64,000 bases of DNA from Cryptomeria japonica (taxonomy: Eukaryota > Streptophyta > Pinopsida > Cupressales > Cupressaceae): assembly GCF_030272615.1 (NCBI RefSeq), contig NC_081408.1:334582793-334646792 (forward strand), in the 5' to 3' direction. Shown here in pieces: positions 24,388 to 36,039 of this stretch. The stretch's first letter is position 1; every line of letters starts with the position of its first letter. Position numbers and translations under genes: made by a program. The notes under the pieces were generated by a model. It saw only the letters and a program-made list of their open reading frames with translations. It was not told the DNA's origin and did no database searches.

Positions 24388-25733
24388 GTGACTATCCAAT
24401 CCATCATAGTTTCTCCACCTCAGGGTTTTCCTACAATCATACAAGTTGTGATGGTACTAAACCCTCCTAGAAATTTTGTAGCTTGGGATAATGGTAGCCC
24501 CCTCATCCCCCCAATTCAGCTTGTTGTCTGGGGAGGCATTCCGGCAACCGCCCTCAAGGCCATTCCTAAGTTCACAGGAGAATGCCATAAGATTCTTGGG
24601 GAACATTTTGCAAGATGTAGCCACCGTCTGTACTATCCATGGAATCACTGAGCAAAATGTAGCTCTATGATTGCTCGTAGCATCCTTCAAAGGCAAGTCC
24701 TTGAACTAGTTCAGGTCTTTAGGCCTTAGCACTATAGGGGATTCGGATCAGTTGGGAAATCCTTTCATCCAGAGGTTCTCAGATAAAGCAGACAGATCAT
24801 CCTTAATGCACCAACTCATCATGATCAAAAGGGCCCCTGCGGAAGCATTGACCGATTTCAATCTGAGGTTCCAGTGAACCTGGCAAAGGATACCATTGTC
24901 CGCTCACCCTCCGGTGGATATGGCTTTTGTATTCTATCTAAAATATTTCAATTCTAATATATCAGTAATGATTCAATCATTAGGAGTTAATTCTCTTCCA
25001 CAAGCACTCGATACAGCTCTCCACGCGAAAAATAACCTGATTGATGTCGGGAAGCTAGCTCCTCGTCCTGTGATGCCGGTATTCCTAGAAACATTTGCCC
25101 AAGTCATAGAAGAGTCCATCCCCAGCACTTCTACTCCACAGTCTATATACTCTTTCCCTTCCCCTAGGCCACTTCCTTTGTCATTGAGGTCAGTGATATG
25201 AAAAATCTCCTTAGATCCTTTTCCAATGAAATTGTCAACTTAAAAAGATCTCAAGCCCCCCCTACGAAGCCCCCATTCCAGCAAAATTTCCTAAGAAACC
25301 ATCCTCCTTACCAAATATGAATCATCATCCCAAGAAAACTCTCCCACCGACTGGCCAAATAGTCCCAGTCCCCAACCCGTTGCAGGCCATCTACCCAACC
25401 GCAGGCAGAGAACTGACAGTAGGCCAGAACAACTCGGCAGACAACAACAACTCTTGGTGTTTCCCTTGCAACAATGCTCATACTCCAAGAAATTGCCTGA
25501 GAGGAAATTTGTAGCAGAGGATCGTGGAACAAAGGAATTCGGGTGTAACGATTGAGGATTCTACCTATACGTCTGCGGGTATGGACAATGCAGTGTTCGT
25601 CACCCAAATGCAAGGGATGTCATTACAACAAGAAGCAGAGATCGCTCCTGATCATGCACTTTTTTCATGGATGGAGTGCGAAGATGTAGTATTAACCAAT
25701 AATGTGATCACTTAAAAAGATGGAGCCCCCCTC
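24388..25733 (+). pseudogene. Gypsy element B gag
   Basis: Codes for the capsid/nucleocapsid precursor that packages element RNA. Pieces in different frames read as a gypsy Gag: FTGECHKILGEHFARCSH near 24560-24620 and a retrotrans_gag-like block VDMAFVFYLKYFNSNISVMI with LGVNSLPQALDTALHAKNNL at 24910-25040. A zinc-knuckle-like WCFPCNNAHTPRNC (CX2CX3HX4C) follows at about 25457-25498. Stops and frameshifts are frequent. Ends are approximate. Confidence 0.65.
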
Positions 25734-26320
25734 ATGCAATTAGATTATAACCTTCTCTTTAAGAGACACTTGACCATGGAAAATGCTGACACTATGAGAA
25801 AAGCGACAATGGACAATCCTGCAGAGCCACCAATCATCAATTCGGCCTATCCAAGGAAGGAGTTCATCCCTTATAAGCCGAAAGAGCCAAAGGTCTTCGC
25901 ACCTCAAATACAGGATGTGGTCGAACAATTGAAGAAAGCTCTAGCCCATGTCTCCCTTTGGGACATTCTAAGCATCCCGGAGCAAAAGGATAGATTAAAA
26001 GCGGCATTGTCTCATGACCAAAAGGATGCTGGCACAGCTGCCTCTCTACCCCTTCAGGGAAATGAAGCATTTCCCCATTCGACAGCTAGTAAAATGAGCT
26101 CTCTAGTTGTATTGGCAAACGTAGTCCCACCTCCTATTGCTCAAGGGGAAGATAAGCTTAAGCCGAATCCTTTTTACCTTACTCTCATAGTTGGAGATAA
26201 ACTTCTGCATAACTCCATGATAGATTCTGGAGCCAGTACTACTGTCATGCCCAAACAAATCATTGAAGTATTAAACATCCAGTATGACCCTTTAAAGAAG
26301 GGTTTTATGCAGCTCGATGG
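25734..26320 (+). pseudogene. Gypsy element B protease region
   Basis: A linker FVPYK-like/VEQLKKALAHVSLWDIL (near 25917) typical of gypsy Gag-Pol precedes an aspartic protease with the active-site motif DSGAST at about 26223-26240. The frame is open for about 200 codons to 26320, where a solo LTR inserted within the protease domain. The protease continues at 27474 (DGNKVQIVSL and CPSMTICQEVIVIDIPLVFG) in the same order. Confidence 0.75.
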
Positions 26321-27473
26321 TGTAAAGTGGAAAATCATGATCGAACCCTAGTTGCTCTCCCCTCTTCCAACTCCAAGGAGAGAGAAGGGAGATTCACTAG
26401 GGTTGATGGTTTTCACTTAGGGGAGAGACTTTACATTCAAAAGAGGGGTTGAAACCCACAAGATCCAATCCCACACAATGCAAGATTGGATGCTAAATGT
26501 GTTTCAAGGGTTAAGAAAGCAAGGCGACCCTCTTTTGTAAAGAATGTTGATAGAAGAATTAAGCTAGGAATGCATAGAAAGTGACAAAGATTCACTTATA
26601 AACTGAGATAGGGATATAGGATGAAGCTGTGGACCTGGAATTAGCAGTAAAATGTCGATACGGCGCTGTCCTGCAAATTTGAGCAAAAGTTGACGAGACA
26701 ATGGCACCCGGCGTGCACACGGTCCTCCAAAAAATCCGCGAAACGAAGGGGGATCTGTTCGTCTCTGCACAAGGATTCCAGATCTTCAATTTCAGCCGCG
26801 TACCTGCAACCTTGTTGTAAGGATGTTTGTATCCTTATGTGCGAAGGTATAGATGTTGTTGTTTGTTGTATTGTTGTATGTTGTATGTTGTATGTAGCAT
26901 GTAGTATGTGATCTCCTCTTCAATGGTTGAATCCTTGTCTTGAATGCAACACTTAGCCTTGAATGGAGACTTAGAATGATCAATTACTTGAAGGAATGCT
27001 TGAATGCTTGAATGCTTGAGTGTAGTTTCCATGCTTGTACCATCTATTTTCCCTCTATCCAAATGAGAGAGGAAAATGTAGTTTATATACTTGTCAATTA
27101 GGGCTGATAGACTGATTTTCCCGACCTTAGGCCGACCAGGAAATGTTATTTTTCCAATTTGCAAACATAAAGACCCAAAGTCCAAAAGAGACCGGGCCCA
27201 AAATAGGACCCAAGGACCAGGGCGCTGGGCGCCTTGGTCCTGGGGGACCAGGGCGCTGGGCGCCCTGGTCCTGAAGGACCAGGGCGCTGGGTGGTCTGGT
27301 CCCACCTCCCAGGACAGCAGGGTGCAAAGAAGGTTCAGGCCAGGGTGCAAGAAAATGCAGTTTCTGTGTCATAATCAGGTTTCGGGGTCTCCATTCAGGT
27401 TGCGTGTTGCGTCACCATCGTGAAGACCTAAATGCGGTCGAAATTGCAAGTGTCGCAATTTTAGGACGCTACA
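26321..27473 (-). mobile_element. Solo LTR inside gypsy element B
   Basis: 1,153 bp with ends tgtaaagtgg...cgctaca and a perfect 5-bp duplication gatgg (26316-26320, 27474-27478). Read on the minus strand it starts tgtagcgtcctaaaattg and contains tatataaact at about 27090-27081, a likely promoter TATA, so the LTR points leftwards. No primer site or internal coding is present, so this is a solo LTR left by recombination. It carries the GC-rich palindromic triple repeat at 27214-27303. Several short open frames here are chance. Confidence 0.85.
27214..27303. repeat. Three 31-bp GC-rich palindromic repeats in the solo LTR
   Basis: Units start at 27214, 27245 and 27276. Each begins ggaccagggcgctggg and ends in a complementary tggtcc arm, so each can fold into a hairpin. 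GC content is far above the surroundings. Confidence 0.9.
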
Positions 27474-28440
27474 GATGGGAATAAGGTCCAGATAGTAAGT
27501 CTCATCAAAAGTCTCCATCTAACACTATTTGCATGCCCAAGCATGACAATATGCCAAGAAGTGATAGTAATTGATATACCCCTTGTTTTCGGACTCTATC
27601 TCTCTTGAGATTTTACTGCCAAAATAGGAGGCTATATGTCCCTCGACTGGTCCCATATCATTCTCCGTACCCAGCATGGCGCCAAGATGAAAATTCTTTT
27701 AGAACCCCTCCATGCTGAACACATAGCTGACCAGGCTTTGATTAACTTCGAGCCTGCCCATACTTCCATATCCAATGACAAACGACAAGTGGTGGAATTC
27801 TTAGAAGAAGAAGTAATGGGAGACATTCCCCTTGAGTAGGAAGCCTTCTTAAATGAGTTCATAGATTCTGACCCCTTCTCCAATTACCATGCTACTGGCC
27901 TAGGTACCTATTGCATTTTTTAAGAAGACCAGACTATTCAGAGACTCACCAAAGATTAGTTAACTTTGGCACTATGGACCCTACACTTTGATAGTGCTAG
28001 ATGTAAGATGGGCTTCGGGGCTAGAGTGTGTCTCACTTCCCCCATGGGAGATCAGATCTGAAAACCTTTCCATTTGCAGTTTGCATGCTTAAATAATGAA
28101 GTAGAATATGAAGGGTTGATCCAAGGTTTGAACATGGCAGAAAGGATGGGTATCAAAAAGTTGAAAGTTTTTGGCGACTCTGAATTGGTGGTTCACCAAG
28201 TCCGAGGGATATCTAGTGCTAAACACATCTGTATGAGGTCTTATCACGCCAGGGTTTGGGACCTAATAGAAAGTTTTGATGCTTTCAACATTCTAAGCAT
28301 CCCCCAGAAATTAAATACCATAGCCGATCACATGGCCGCTATAGAAGCACATTTCGACCCTGCAGAGGATTTCCTAACTAGCCCCCAAGTAGTCAGTATG
28401 TTGGTTCACCCAATGATCTCTGATAATGATACAATTTGGC
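27474..28440 (+). pseudogene. Gypsy element B: end of protease and RNase H-like domain upstream of RT
   Basis: After the protease tail, about 27960-28330 reads as an RNase H of the second (archaeal-like) type known in Tat elements: LHFDSARCKMGFGARVCL with the first Asp, NNEVEYEGLIQGLNMAERMG with the Glu, and LKVFGDSELVVHQVRG with the next Asp. A linker with IADHMA follows. RNase H removes RNA from RNA-DNA hybrids during reverse transcription. Its place, between protease and RT, differs from the usual RT-RNase H order and from gypsy C in this window. Stops occur at 27837, 27921 and 28060 and a frameshift near 28435. Confidence 0.65.
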
Positions 28441-29450
28441 AAGTGATGAACAAATTACCCTGTTCATCCAAAGCATAGGGGAATTTGCTGATCAGCTACA
28501 ACTTAAGATACAAGAGACTTACGGAGATCAGGTCATTCACTTGAAATCAAACAAGCTCCCTAATGTCTTGATCACCTTAGAGAACCTGTTCGATCATGAA
28601 GATACCAAGAAGGACAAGAGGAAGCTCATGGCTAATAAGGGAGACTACACAGAGATGTCAGTTGGTCATGGAAGAATGCTCAAAGTAGGAAAGGGTGTTA
28701 CCCCTACAGACAGAGTAAAGTTGGCCCAATATTGCAATGAGTACTAAGGCGTCATGGCATGGTCTTATGATGATCTAAAGGGTTACGATCCTACCATCAT
28801 CCAGCACACCATCAAGCTCACCAATGAGGCTAAGCCAGTTCGGTAAAAGAAAAGGCCAATCAACCCAAAGATTGAGTCCCTCATGGCCCAAGAACTGAGA
28901 AAACTAATTGAATCAAGGATCATTTACCCCATAAAGCACAGTACATGGGTGTCTAATCTGGTCCCTATTAGACAGAAAAATGGGGACATCCAGCTCTGTG
29001 TAGACTTCTGGGATCTGAACCGAGCGTCACTCAAAGACCACTATCCCCTACCTTCAATGGAACAATTGCTTAGCATGGTGGCAGGATCGGAAATGTTCTC
29101 AATGCTTGACAGTTTCTTGGGGTATAACTAGGTAAGTGTGAAAGTGGAAGACCAACACAAAACAACTTTCACTACTAAGTGCGGGACGTTTGCATACCAG
29201 AAAATGCCTTTTGGCTTGTCAAATGCCAGGGCAACTTTTCAAAGAGCTAATTAACAAGATCATCTTAATATACTTAGATGACCTGACTGTGTTCTCCAAA
29301 CACCACAAGGATCATTTCGATCACCTCGAGTTAGTCCTAAAAAAATGCCTAGAATTTGGGATTTCTTTGAACCCAAAGAAATGTATTTTGGGGGTCCCTC
29401 ATGGAAAGTTACTTGGGCATATAGATTAAAAAGAAGGTGTCTCCATTGAT
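28441..29450 (+). pseudogene. Gypsy element B reverse transcriptase
   Basis: Copies element RNA into DNA. Motifs in order: ELRKLIESRIIYPIKHSTWV, CVDFWDLNRASLKDHYPLP (the usual R-DLN block with a W for R), MFSMLDSFLGYN, TTFTTKCGTFAYQKMPFGL and the catalytic YLDDL at 29270-29284, then ISLNPKKCILGV and KLLGHI. A frameshift or small deletion near 29240 removes bases between the PFGL and YLDDL blocks, and stops lie at 28747, 28843 and 29129. A dead copy. Confidence 0.85.
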
Positions 29451-31394
29451 CTAGACTGGGTTAAGGCCATTAAGGACCTCCCTCTTCTGGTCAATAAAAA
29501 GGGAGTCCAATCTTTTCTAGGAAAAGTCAATTTTGTCAGTCGTTTCATCTCTGACTTCGCTAGGATAATAAGGCCTATTACTCTCATGCTTAAAAAGGAT
29601 ATCCACTTCAAATGGACTATAGAAGCCAAGAAGGCTTTTGAGGAGGTAAAGTGCACCATCTGTTTCACTCCAGTATTATCTAATCTGGACATGTCCAAAG
29701 ATTTCATAATGTACGTCTATTTCGGTCAGCATAGCATCATTGTGGTTCTAACCCAGAAGGATGACAAGGAAGGAGGAGAGCATCCCATTGCTTTTCATTC
29801 TAAGACTCTCAAAGATTACGAGGCTCAGTATAACTTCGTCAAGAAGTAGGCTCTAGCTACCATAAAGGGTCTGAAGAAATTCAGACACTTTATTGCCTGT
29901 AATAAAATCACGGTGTTCGTGACTCACCCCGTGGTAAGGGAATACATCATGGAAGGTGACATAACAGAAAAAAGGGCAAATTGGATCACCAAGATCTTAG
30001 AGTACAATGTCAACATCAAGCCAACAAAGCTAGTCCATGGGAGAGACCTTTGTGAATAAATAGTGCAAGACTGTGAGTCCCGTGTCAATGGGATGGCCTC
30101 AAAAGAAATGGTCATGTTTGCAACAAATGTTCCTGACAACAATTGGATTGATGAAAGGAGACATTTCATGAGAACTAGGATTTTTCCCGAAAATCTGCCC
30201 CCAGCTAAGAGGAGGTTCTACCGACTCTAGAACAATGGGTACCACTTAATAGATGGAGTTCTTTTTAAAAGAAACTTTGATGGCATTCTCCTTCATTGTG
30301 TAGACCAAGAACAAGCTGACAGAATCCTCCATGAGTTTCACTATAGTTCCTTTGGAGGCCACTTCTCCGTGCCTACAACTGCTATTAAGATTACTCAAGC
30401 TGGGTACTTTTGGCTGTCTCTATTCAAAGATACACACAATTTGGTAAGGGGATGCAAGGAATGCCAATATTACATAGGGAGAGGCACGAAGGCTGCTATG
30501 CCTCTCAGACCTATATCAGTGGAGGATCCCTTCACTCAATGGGGCCTAGGCTTTATTGGGATGATCAATCCCCCAAGTTCAGCCAGACATAGGTGGATCC
30601 TAACTACCACTGATTACTTTACCAGGTGGGTCGAGGCCATTCCTCTACGTAATTCATCTGAAGGCGAGGTGCTGGCTTTCTTAGAGGATCTGAGATGCTG
30701 ATACGGTTCCCCAAAAACTATTATTTCAGATAATTCTCGCCCATTCACAAGTTCATGAATTACCCAATTTGCCCTTAGCAGAGGTATTTACCTTAAAACC
30801 TCTTCCAACTATTACCCTCAAGGAAATGGACTCGCTGAATCCACCAACAAGAACCTGATCAGGCTGATCAAGAGGATTGGTTCTGAACACAAGAAAGAAT
30901 GGCACCATCACCTCAGGAGCATGCTATGGATGGACCGCATAATGCCCAAGCTGATCTTAAAGAATTCTCCATATAAGCTGGTGTACGGGAAAGATGCCCT
31001 CTTTCCCATCTTAGTAGAAATTTCGGCACTACAGTTGTTAAAATCAATGGAGATTGTCGAGAATGGCCCTATGGCTGTACGGTTGGCAAAGATGATGGAT
31101 TTAGAGGAAGCAAGGGAGACCACTTTCTCAACTCTCTAGGATAGGCAGGAAGTTGTCAAGAGGTGGTTCGACAACAAGAAGAGTTCTGACTCGACCTTTG
31201 CCCCCAAAGACCTTGTGCTAAAATGTAACGAAAGGGCAGCGAAACCTGGATAGCACACCAAGTTTGACTGCCTATGGGAGGGGCCTTTTTGTATCATTAA
31301 TTGCAAAGGGTTCAACGCTTTTGAATTAGAAGAAATGGATGGGACTCCTCTCCCTATCTCAGTAAATGTTTTTCACCTTAAACCTTTATGCTAA
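29451..31394 (+). pseudogene. Gypsy element B RNase H and integrase
   Basis: 29500-30000 is the ordinary gypsy RNase H (FSRFISDFARIIRPIT-like tether, ending around FRHFIACNKITVFV). About 30290-31390 is integrase: a zinc finger (HEFHYSSFGGHF with CKECQYY), then the catalytic D,D,E set in TTTDYFTRWVEA, TIISDNSRPF and YPQGNGLAESTNKNL, and a C-terminal domain with WEGPFCI and VNVFHLKPLC up to the stop at 31392. It inserts element DNA into the genome. No chromodomain is seen. At least seven in-frame stops. Confidence 0.85.
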
Positions 31395-31645
31395 GGGTCC
31401 CCCTCCCTTTTCCAAAAGTACATAATGTGTATTATGTCTATAATGTATATAGTGCTTATCTATTGTATTTATTTTCATGAAAATTAAACAAGCAGGTAAA
31501 GCCAAATAGAAGACAGATATAAGAAAAGGAACCAAATTGATTATATTTAGGTTTTCTTATATTTTTCTTTACAAAAAGAGTAGGCCCCAGGCCTCTCTCG
31601 TGTTTACAATCTTTTCCACTTTCCACAACAATGGCTCCCCACAAT

Positions 31646-32317
31646 TCATCGACTCTCTTTAAAATCCTCCTCATCAATTTTAGAGGTTCCTTCTTCCGCC
31701 AGCCACTCCAAATCAGACAAGCTCCCGGGTTCTGCAGGCATGAAGATAACCACCAGGTTCGATTGTTCTCCTAGCACGAAGATTTGTGAGAAGATGTAGT
31801 CCCAGAACCCAGTATACCAATCAGTCCCTTCAGGAACCATGACCATCAGATGAATACGCAGTAGGAATTCTGTGGCCAGTTCAGCATGAAATCAATGAGT
31901 AGACAGTGTCATTGTCCTTAGCCCCCCGATGAGTGGGTGCCAGGCCACCTCTTCATTGAACATAATAAAACATTCCAGGTCAGACATAACACAAAGTCCT
32001 TTGAAGGGCATGAAGTAGGTAACCACATGTTCCAATCCTCTCAAATAGTCTTCAGAAAAAAGAGCTTGGGCCAGCTGAGTCGCTAACCCCCCGGGTTGGC
32101 CACAGTCCAGTAGAGAAGCGAAAAAGTGCGAGCAAATGTCTGAATTCACTCTATAGCGGTCTGAGTTTCCAATGAAATCCTCCTCGAGGACCCATTTAAT
32201 GGAAGCTATTATGATTGGGTTCTACCTCCGCGTCATCCTTTGTAGCCTCCGATCAGAAATATTACCCAGGAAAGTGACTTGCGCCTTCCTCCTGACAAGC
32301 TTAACAGGAGTATCCAT
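31646..32317 (-). pseudogene. Gypsy element B antisense ORF after pol
   Basis: 224 codons on the strand opposite to pol, in one frame from the ATG at 32317 (MDTPVKLVRRKAQ) to the stop at 31646, with only two internal stops (near 32218 and 31896). Sequence includes NSDICSHFFASLLDCGQPGG and a run of aromatic residues around WYTGFWDYIFSQIF. No family is recognised. Antisense ORFs in this position are known from Tat-lineage gypsy elements; their function is unclear. The long preserved frame on a strand with decayed neighbours argues for coding. Confidence 0.6.
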
Positions 32318-32969
32318 TTTTTCAGGAACTTCGTCGTTGAAGTTTGCAATATAGCACAAAAATGTCTAAAAGGACATATTTATAGTAGAATTTTAGCAGA
32401 GGTGTGATGAATGCCTCGAGCTCATTTTTTCCCAATTTGCATAGTTAGGTCACATTTGCATTAATTCATCTCAAGCGAAGAGTATTGCCCATCGGATATC
32501 AGTGTCCTGTCAGTTACCTCAAGGTGGGAGATAGACACAAGCAAAGGCCCATGCGTACATCCAGGTACATCACATTTTAAAGTTTCAAGTCCCGCCAGAC
32601 CTTTTCAGGCCGCGTGCCCATTATGTCTAACCGATCCCCTCGATTGCTGAAAAGATTTTGCTGAAGGAACATTTCTTGAGTAGTGCCAAAAGGGAAAAGC
32701 ATTTCCTAGGTAAATGCAAATGATGGCGCCCTTCATCTACGGGGGTTTATTGCATTAATAGTTTGAGCTAGCACACGTGTAAAGCAAGTACTTTCTATTA
32801 AACACCTGGCTTTTGTGAAAATCAAGGCGCATGATGCGACTAGCACTCATTTTTCTTTTCCTTCCCTTTCAGTCAGTTTGTTTTTAAGAAGCAAGAAAAG
32901 GATAAGTGAATAGCTTTCTTCTCCCACCTCTAGTTTTTCCTTGAGATTAGAAGGAAAGTTTCTACTGCT
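32318..32969. other. Spacer between antisense ORF and ORF3 of element B
   Basis: No coding signal in either direction. It would hold the start regions of the antisense ORF (leftwards) and of ORF3 (rightwards). Confidence 0.5.
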
Positions 32970-34950
32970 ATGGATTCCAAAGTCGCATCTTAAAGTGCTC
33001 CCCAAGAAATGATCATGCCAACTGTGGTCCCTTTCACAAACCTAGCTTCCTCATTCGTAGCATTTCCATCACCCACATCAGAAATAGTGCTAGTGTCGTG
33101 TAGGTTGGGCTTTGAGGATTCATCCCCCTAGGTAATGGGCGTAGCATCCGTAGGTCCTTCCCCATTAGGGGCTCCCTGTTTGTTCCATTATTTTCCCCAT
33201 GGGCTCTGGCCCATCCTATCCAACCTACCATCGCAAGGCCCATCCCGCATTTCCCTTTTGCAATCCCTCCTAGTGTAGCTTTTGCAGGTCAAGCCATCGA
33301 CCATCCAGATATTTTCCAGTAGCAAGTAATTCATGATAGAACTGCTACCCTGAGTAAGATGACCAAGAGGAAAGAAAAGGAAGGTTCTCATCCAACCTAA
33401 CCTCATTTGCAAATTCATTTTAGTGAACAGAGAGATTGCCTCTACTTTGCAAACTTGGTTCCCAAGGTCAGCAAGTCGGAGTCCTAGATGAGGCCAGATG
33501 ATTATGCACTGCAAGCCATTGCTATTAGTCTCCAAAGTGCCATGACGTCCGATAAAGTTGGAATGATGGAAGAGACTTCCAAGGCAGTCTCCATGGATTT
33601 TATTAAGAAAAGTCATCGCCTGGAGAAGCTTCAAACAAAAAATGTTAGCCTCTGAGCTTCCCTTACCAAATAGAGAAAGGAGGACAAAGCTTGAAGCTCA
33701 GAAATCAATCGTCTGTAGGGTCTCCTGACTCAGGCCAATTCGGAGAAAGGAAAGTTACAGTCCACCCTTAACAACATGAGCTCTCAGCTTAAGGGCCAAG
33801 AGGTGACAAGGGATGTAGCGTTAAAGGAATTGCAAGAAAAAGATGCAGAAGTACAACAGTTAAAGGCTGCCTCTAGAGACATTGCCTAGGTCTAGATGCA
33901 ACTGTGTGAAGAAATTCAACTCAGAGAGGACTACGCTCGTCAGCTGAGTGAAGCTCAAGTATCATGGTTAGAGGAGAAGGCAATTTTTGAAGCAGAGCTA
34001 GAAGCAAAAGAGGCTAGCCTTAAGCAATCCAATGAGTGCATAGCAGAATTGGAAGCTCTTTTGCTGCAGGAACAAGATTGCACTATGCAGCTGCATCAAA
34101 AAGTTAGGACAGGCAAAGCAAAGGTTCTTACTTTGGAAAGTCAAGTGGCCATCAAGCAAAGTAGCCATAGCCAGCTCCAGTAGGAAGTGATTGCAAAAGA
34201 CAACAAAATTACACACTTACGGAGTGCTTCAGCCCCGCAACAAATCTCTCCAGGTTTCTCTGCCATACTAATAGAGCTCTATGTTTCTCATTGGGAAAAG
34301 GTGAAGCAGCATTGCCCATTCTTGTAGCCTGTGTTAAGATTCCTGAATGATGCACAATCCCTCTATTCTGAGGCTGATGCCTTGATCAGTAGTTCTATAC
34401 TTGTCGTCGGTCCCAAGTTCCCAATAGCTCAGGGCCTTATTCAGTTGCTATATTCCACCCAAGAGGAAGGATTGAGGGAGAAAGGGATTGCTGACCGTCA
34501 ACAACTGATTAAACCAACTAATGTTTTCATTAACTAGCACAGGATGATCATGCATGTTTCCAAAGCTTTGGCACCATTGCAACTCTCAGTTCTAGATATC
34601 AAGCATCACTTAGAAAGGTTTGTTTCTCTGGGCCTACCCTCACCTTTCTCTGTAGATAATACTATATTAGGGGTTGATCAAATTGTACAGCAAGTCGAGC
34701 ACTTGCAACAAGATAGGACTTTCCTGCAGCATCTGGGCACCCCTATTTCAGTAACCGAAGTGGAATGTCTTTTACAAGCTCTGGCCCAGCTTTACAACCT
34801 CCTAAAGCAAGTACAGGATGAGCCAATGCCCCTGCCTTTTGATGAAGTCATATGCCTGGATCAATATTTTCAAGATTTAGAGGCCCAAGCTACACTCTCC
34901 GAGGAAGAATGGTTGCCTTTGCAGTAGGCCTTCAATCTACTCAGCCCCGC
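32970..34950 (+). pseudogene. Gypsy element B ORF3: coiled-coil protein downstream of pol
   Basis: From ATG 32970 (MDSKVAS) a Pro/Ser-rich N-terminal part is followed by FANLVPKVSK, MRPDDYALQAIAISLQ (33490) and a long Glu/Gln/Lys/Leu-rich coiled coil (about 33560-34190: KLQSTLNNMSSQLKGQ, FEAELEAKEASLKQSNECIA). A Leu-rich C-terminal part (34331-34927) ends QATLSEEEWLPLQ. One frameshift near 33180 and about ten stops, mostly TAG or TAA. It lies between the antisense ORF and the 3' LTR. No known domain. The layout (Pro-rich, coiled coil, helical end) loosely recalls ORF2 of elements 1, 2 and 4, but I see no direct similarity. Confidence 0.5.
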
Positions 34951-35036
34951 TGAATTATGAAATCTGGTCTACAGAGGCCAGTAATTTTGGGTTCCATATT
35001 CCACAGGCAGAATATCCCTCGATAGCCGCCAAGAAA

Positions 35037-36039
35037 TGTTAACATTATTTTTGACGGGCTAAGGTTCTCCCCCCAACTTTTCCCATGGGCCCACTCTTTG
35101 TTTCCCCAACAACTTGACGGGCGCGCGGGACAAATGTTGCCATGGTGTTGCTTCCCCAATCCACAGTTAGTACCCCATTTTTGGAGTAGCGCAGGGATGA
35201 CAAGTGGCAAAGTACGCTGACAAATTTTTTAGGTCCCAGGGGCCCACCTTGTCAAAAGCAGGCAAGGTTTCCAACTTCCATCATTTTTGTAATATTCCAA
35301 CAGTCTGCCTATAGTTAGCCGGATAATTCTGTTCCAGACCACATGCATTTCCGTAGTGCAAAGAAGGAGGTCTCAGGGGCCATTTTGCTGGGTATGGCCT
35401 CTAGGGCAACACATCGTGCTTTGGCTATTCGGGAGGTTGCATCCTCTTGGTGCACTTATGGTTTTTTGTTTTCAGGAGCGGGGGCTCCTCGCTATTTAAG
35501 TTAGTTTTTCCCTATTGTTAAGGGTTAGGAATTTCTCCAAAAAACAATCAAGTTTATTAAGTAGCCTTTGAACACTATTATAGTTTATAACAGAAGATTT
35601 TTCAAACTATGCCTACGGCCTTTATGATATCTTTTGCATGCTTTTAATGGTCTTTCTTGTGCAATTTGCATCTAATTTTTGAGTAACTTTAGAGATAAAT
35701 CTATCTAAGACTTTACCGATTATTTCTTTATGTTAAAAGGAATTTGATTGTAGTTTGGTTTATATTCTGGATTTGAACTTGTAGATTGTTGAATGGGCTC
35801 GTAAATTCCATATTTTCTTGAGTGTTACTTGTTCATATCAGTTAAATGATCTGGTGTATTGCCTCATTAGTCTAGTTCTTACTATTTTAAAAGTGTTTCC
35901 TTCCCCTTTTCCTCAAAACACTTAAGAAGAGCCAGCTTCTCAATCCCGGAGGTCATTCAGTGGAATCTGCGCAATCGGTCCCCCACCACTGAATTTCCCA
36001 TAATGATGTTCGTATCAAAGGTAAAATTTAGAGTCAACA
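35037..36039 (+). repeat. 3' LTR of gypsy element B
   Basis: 1,003 bp, with ends tgttaac and gtcaaca. It lacks 43 bp present in the 5' LTR, lost between short 'tta' repeats at about 35721. Confidence 0.9.

Larger units (their letters stand above)
23214..36039 (+). mobile_element. Gypsy element B: Ty3/gypsy retrotransposon, 12.8 kb
   Basis: Bounded by perfect 5-bp duplications ggaac (23209-23213, 36040-36044) and LTRs at 23214-24257 and 35037-36039, with ends tgttaac...gtcaaca. Inside, in order: gag, protease, a solo LTR insertion, an RNase H-like domain, reverse transcriptase, a second RNase H, integrase, an antisense ORF and a coiled-coil ORF. A Tat-like lineage is likely from the double RNase H and the antisense ORF, but the domain order is unusual. 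No obvious primer site was identified after the left LTR, and the sequence before the right LTR is not clearly purine-rich. Confidence 0.9.

Noticed and set aside
26564-27423. Several overlapping open frames on both strands
   Set aside because: They lie within the solo LTR, and the GC-rich palindromes keep many frames open by chance. None has recognisable content.
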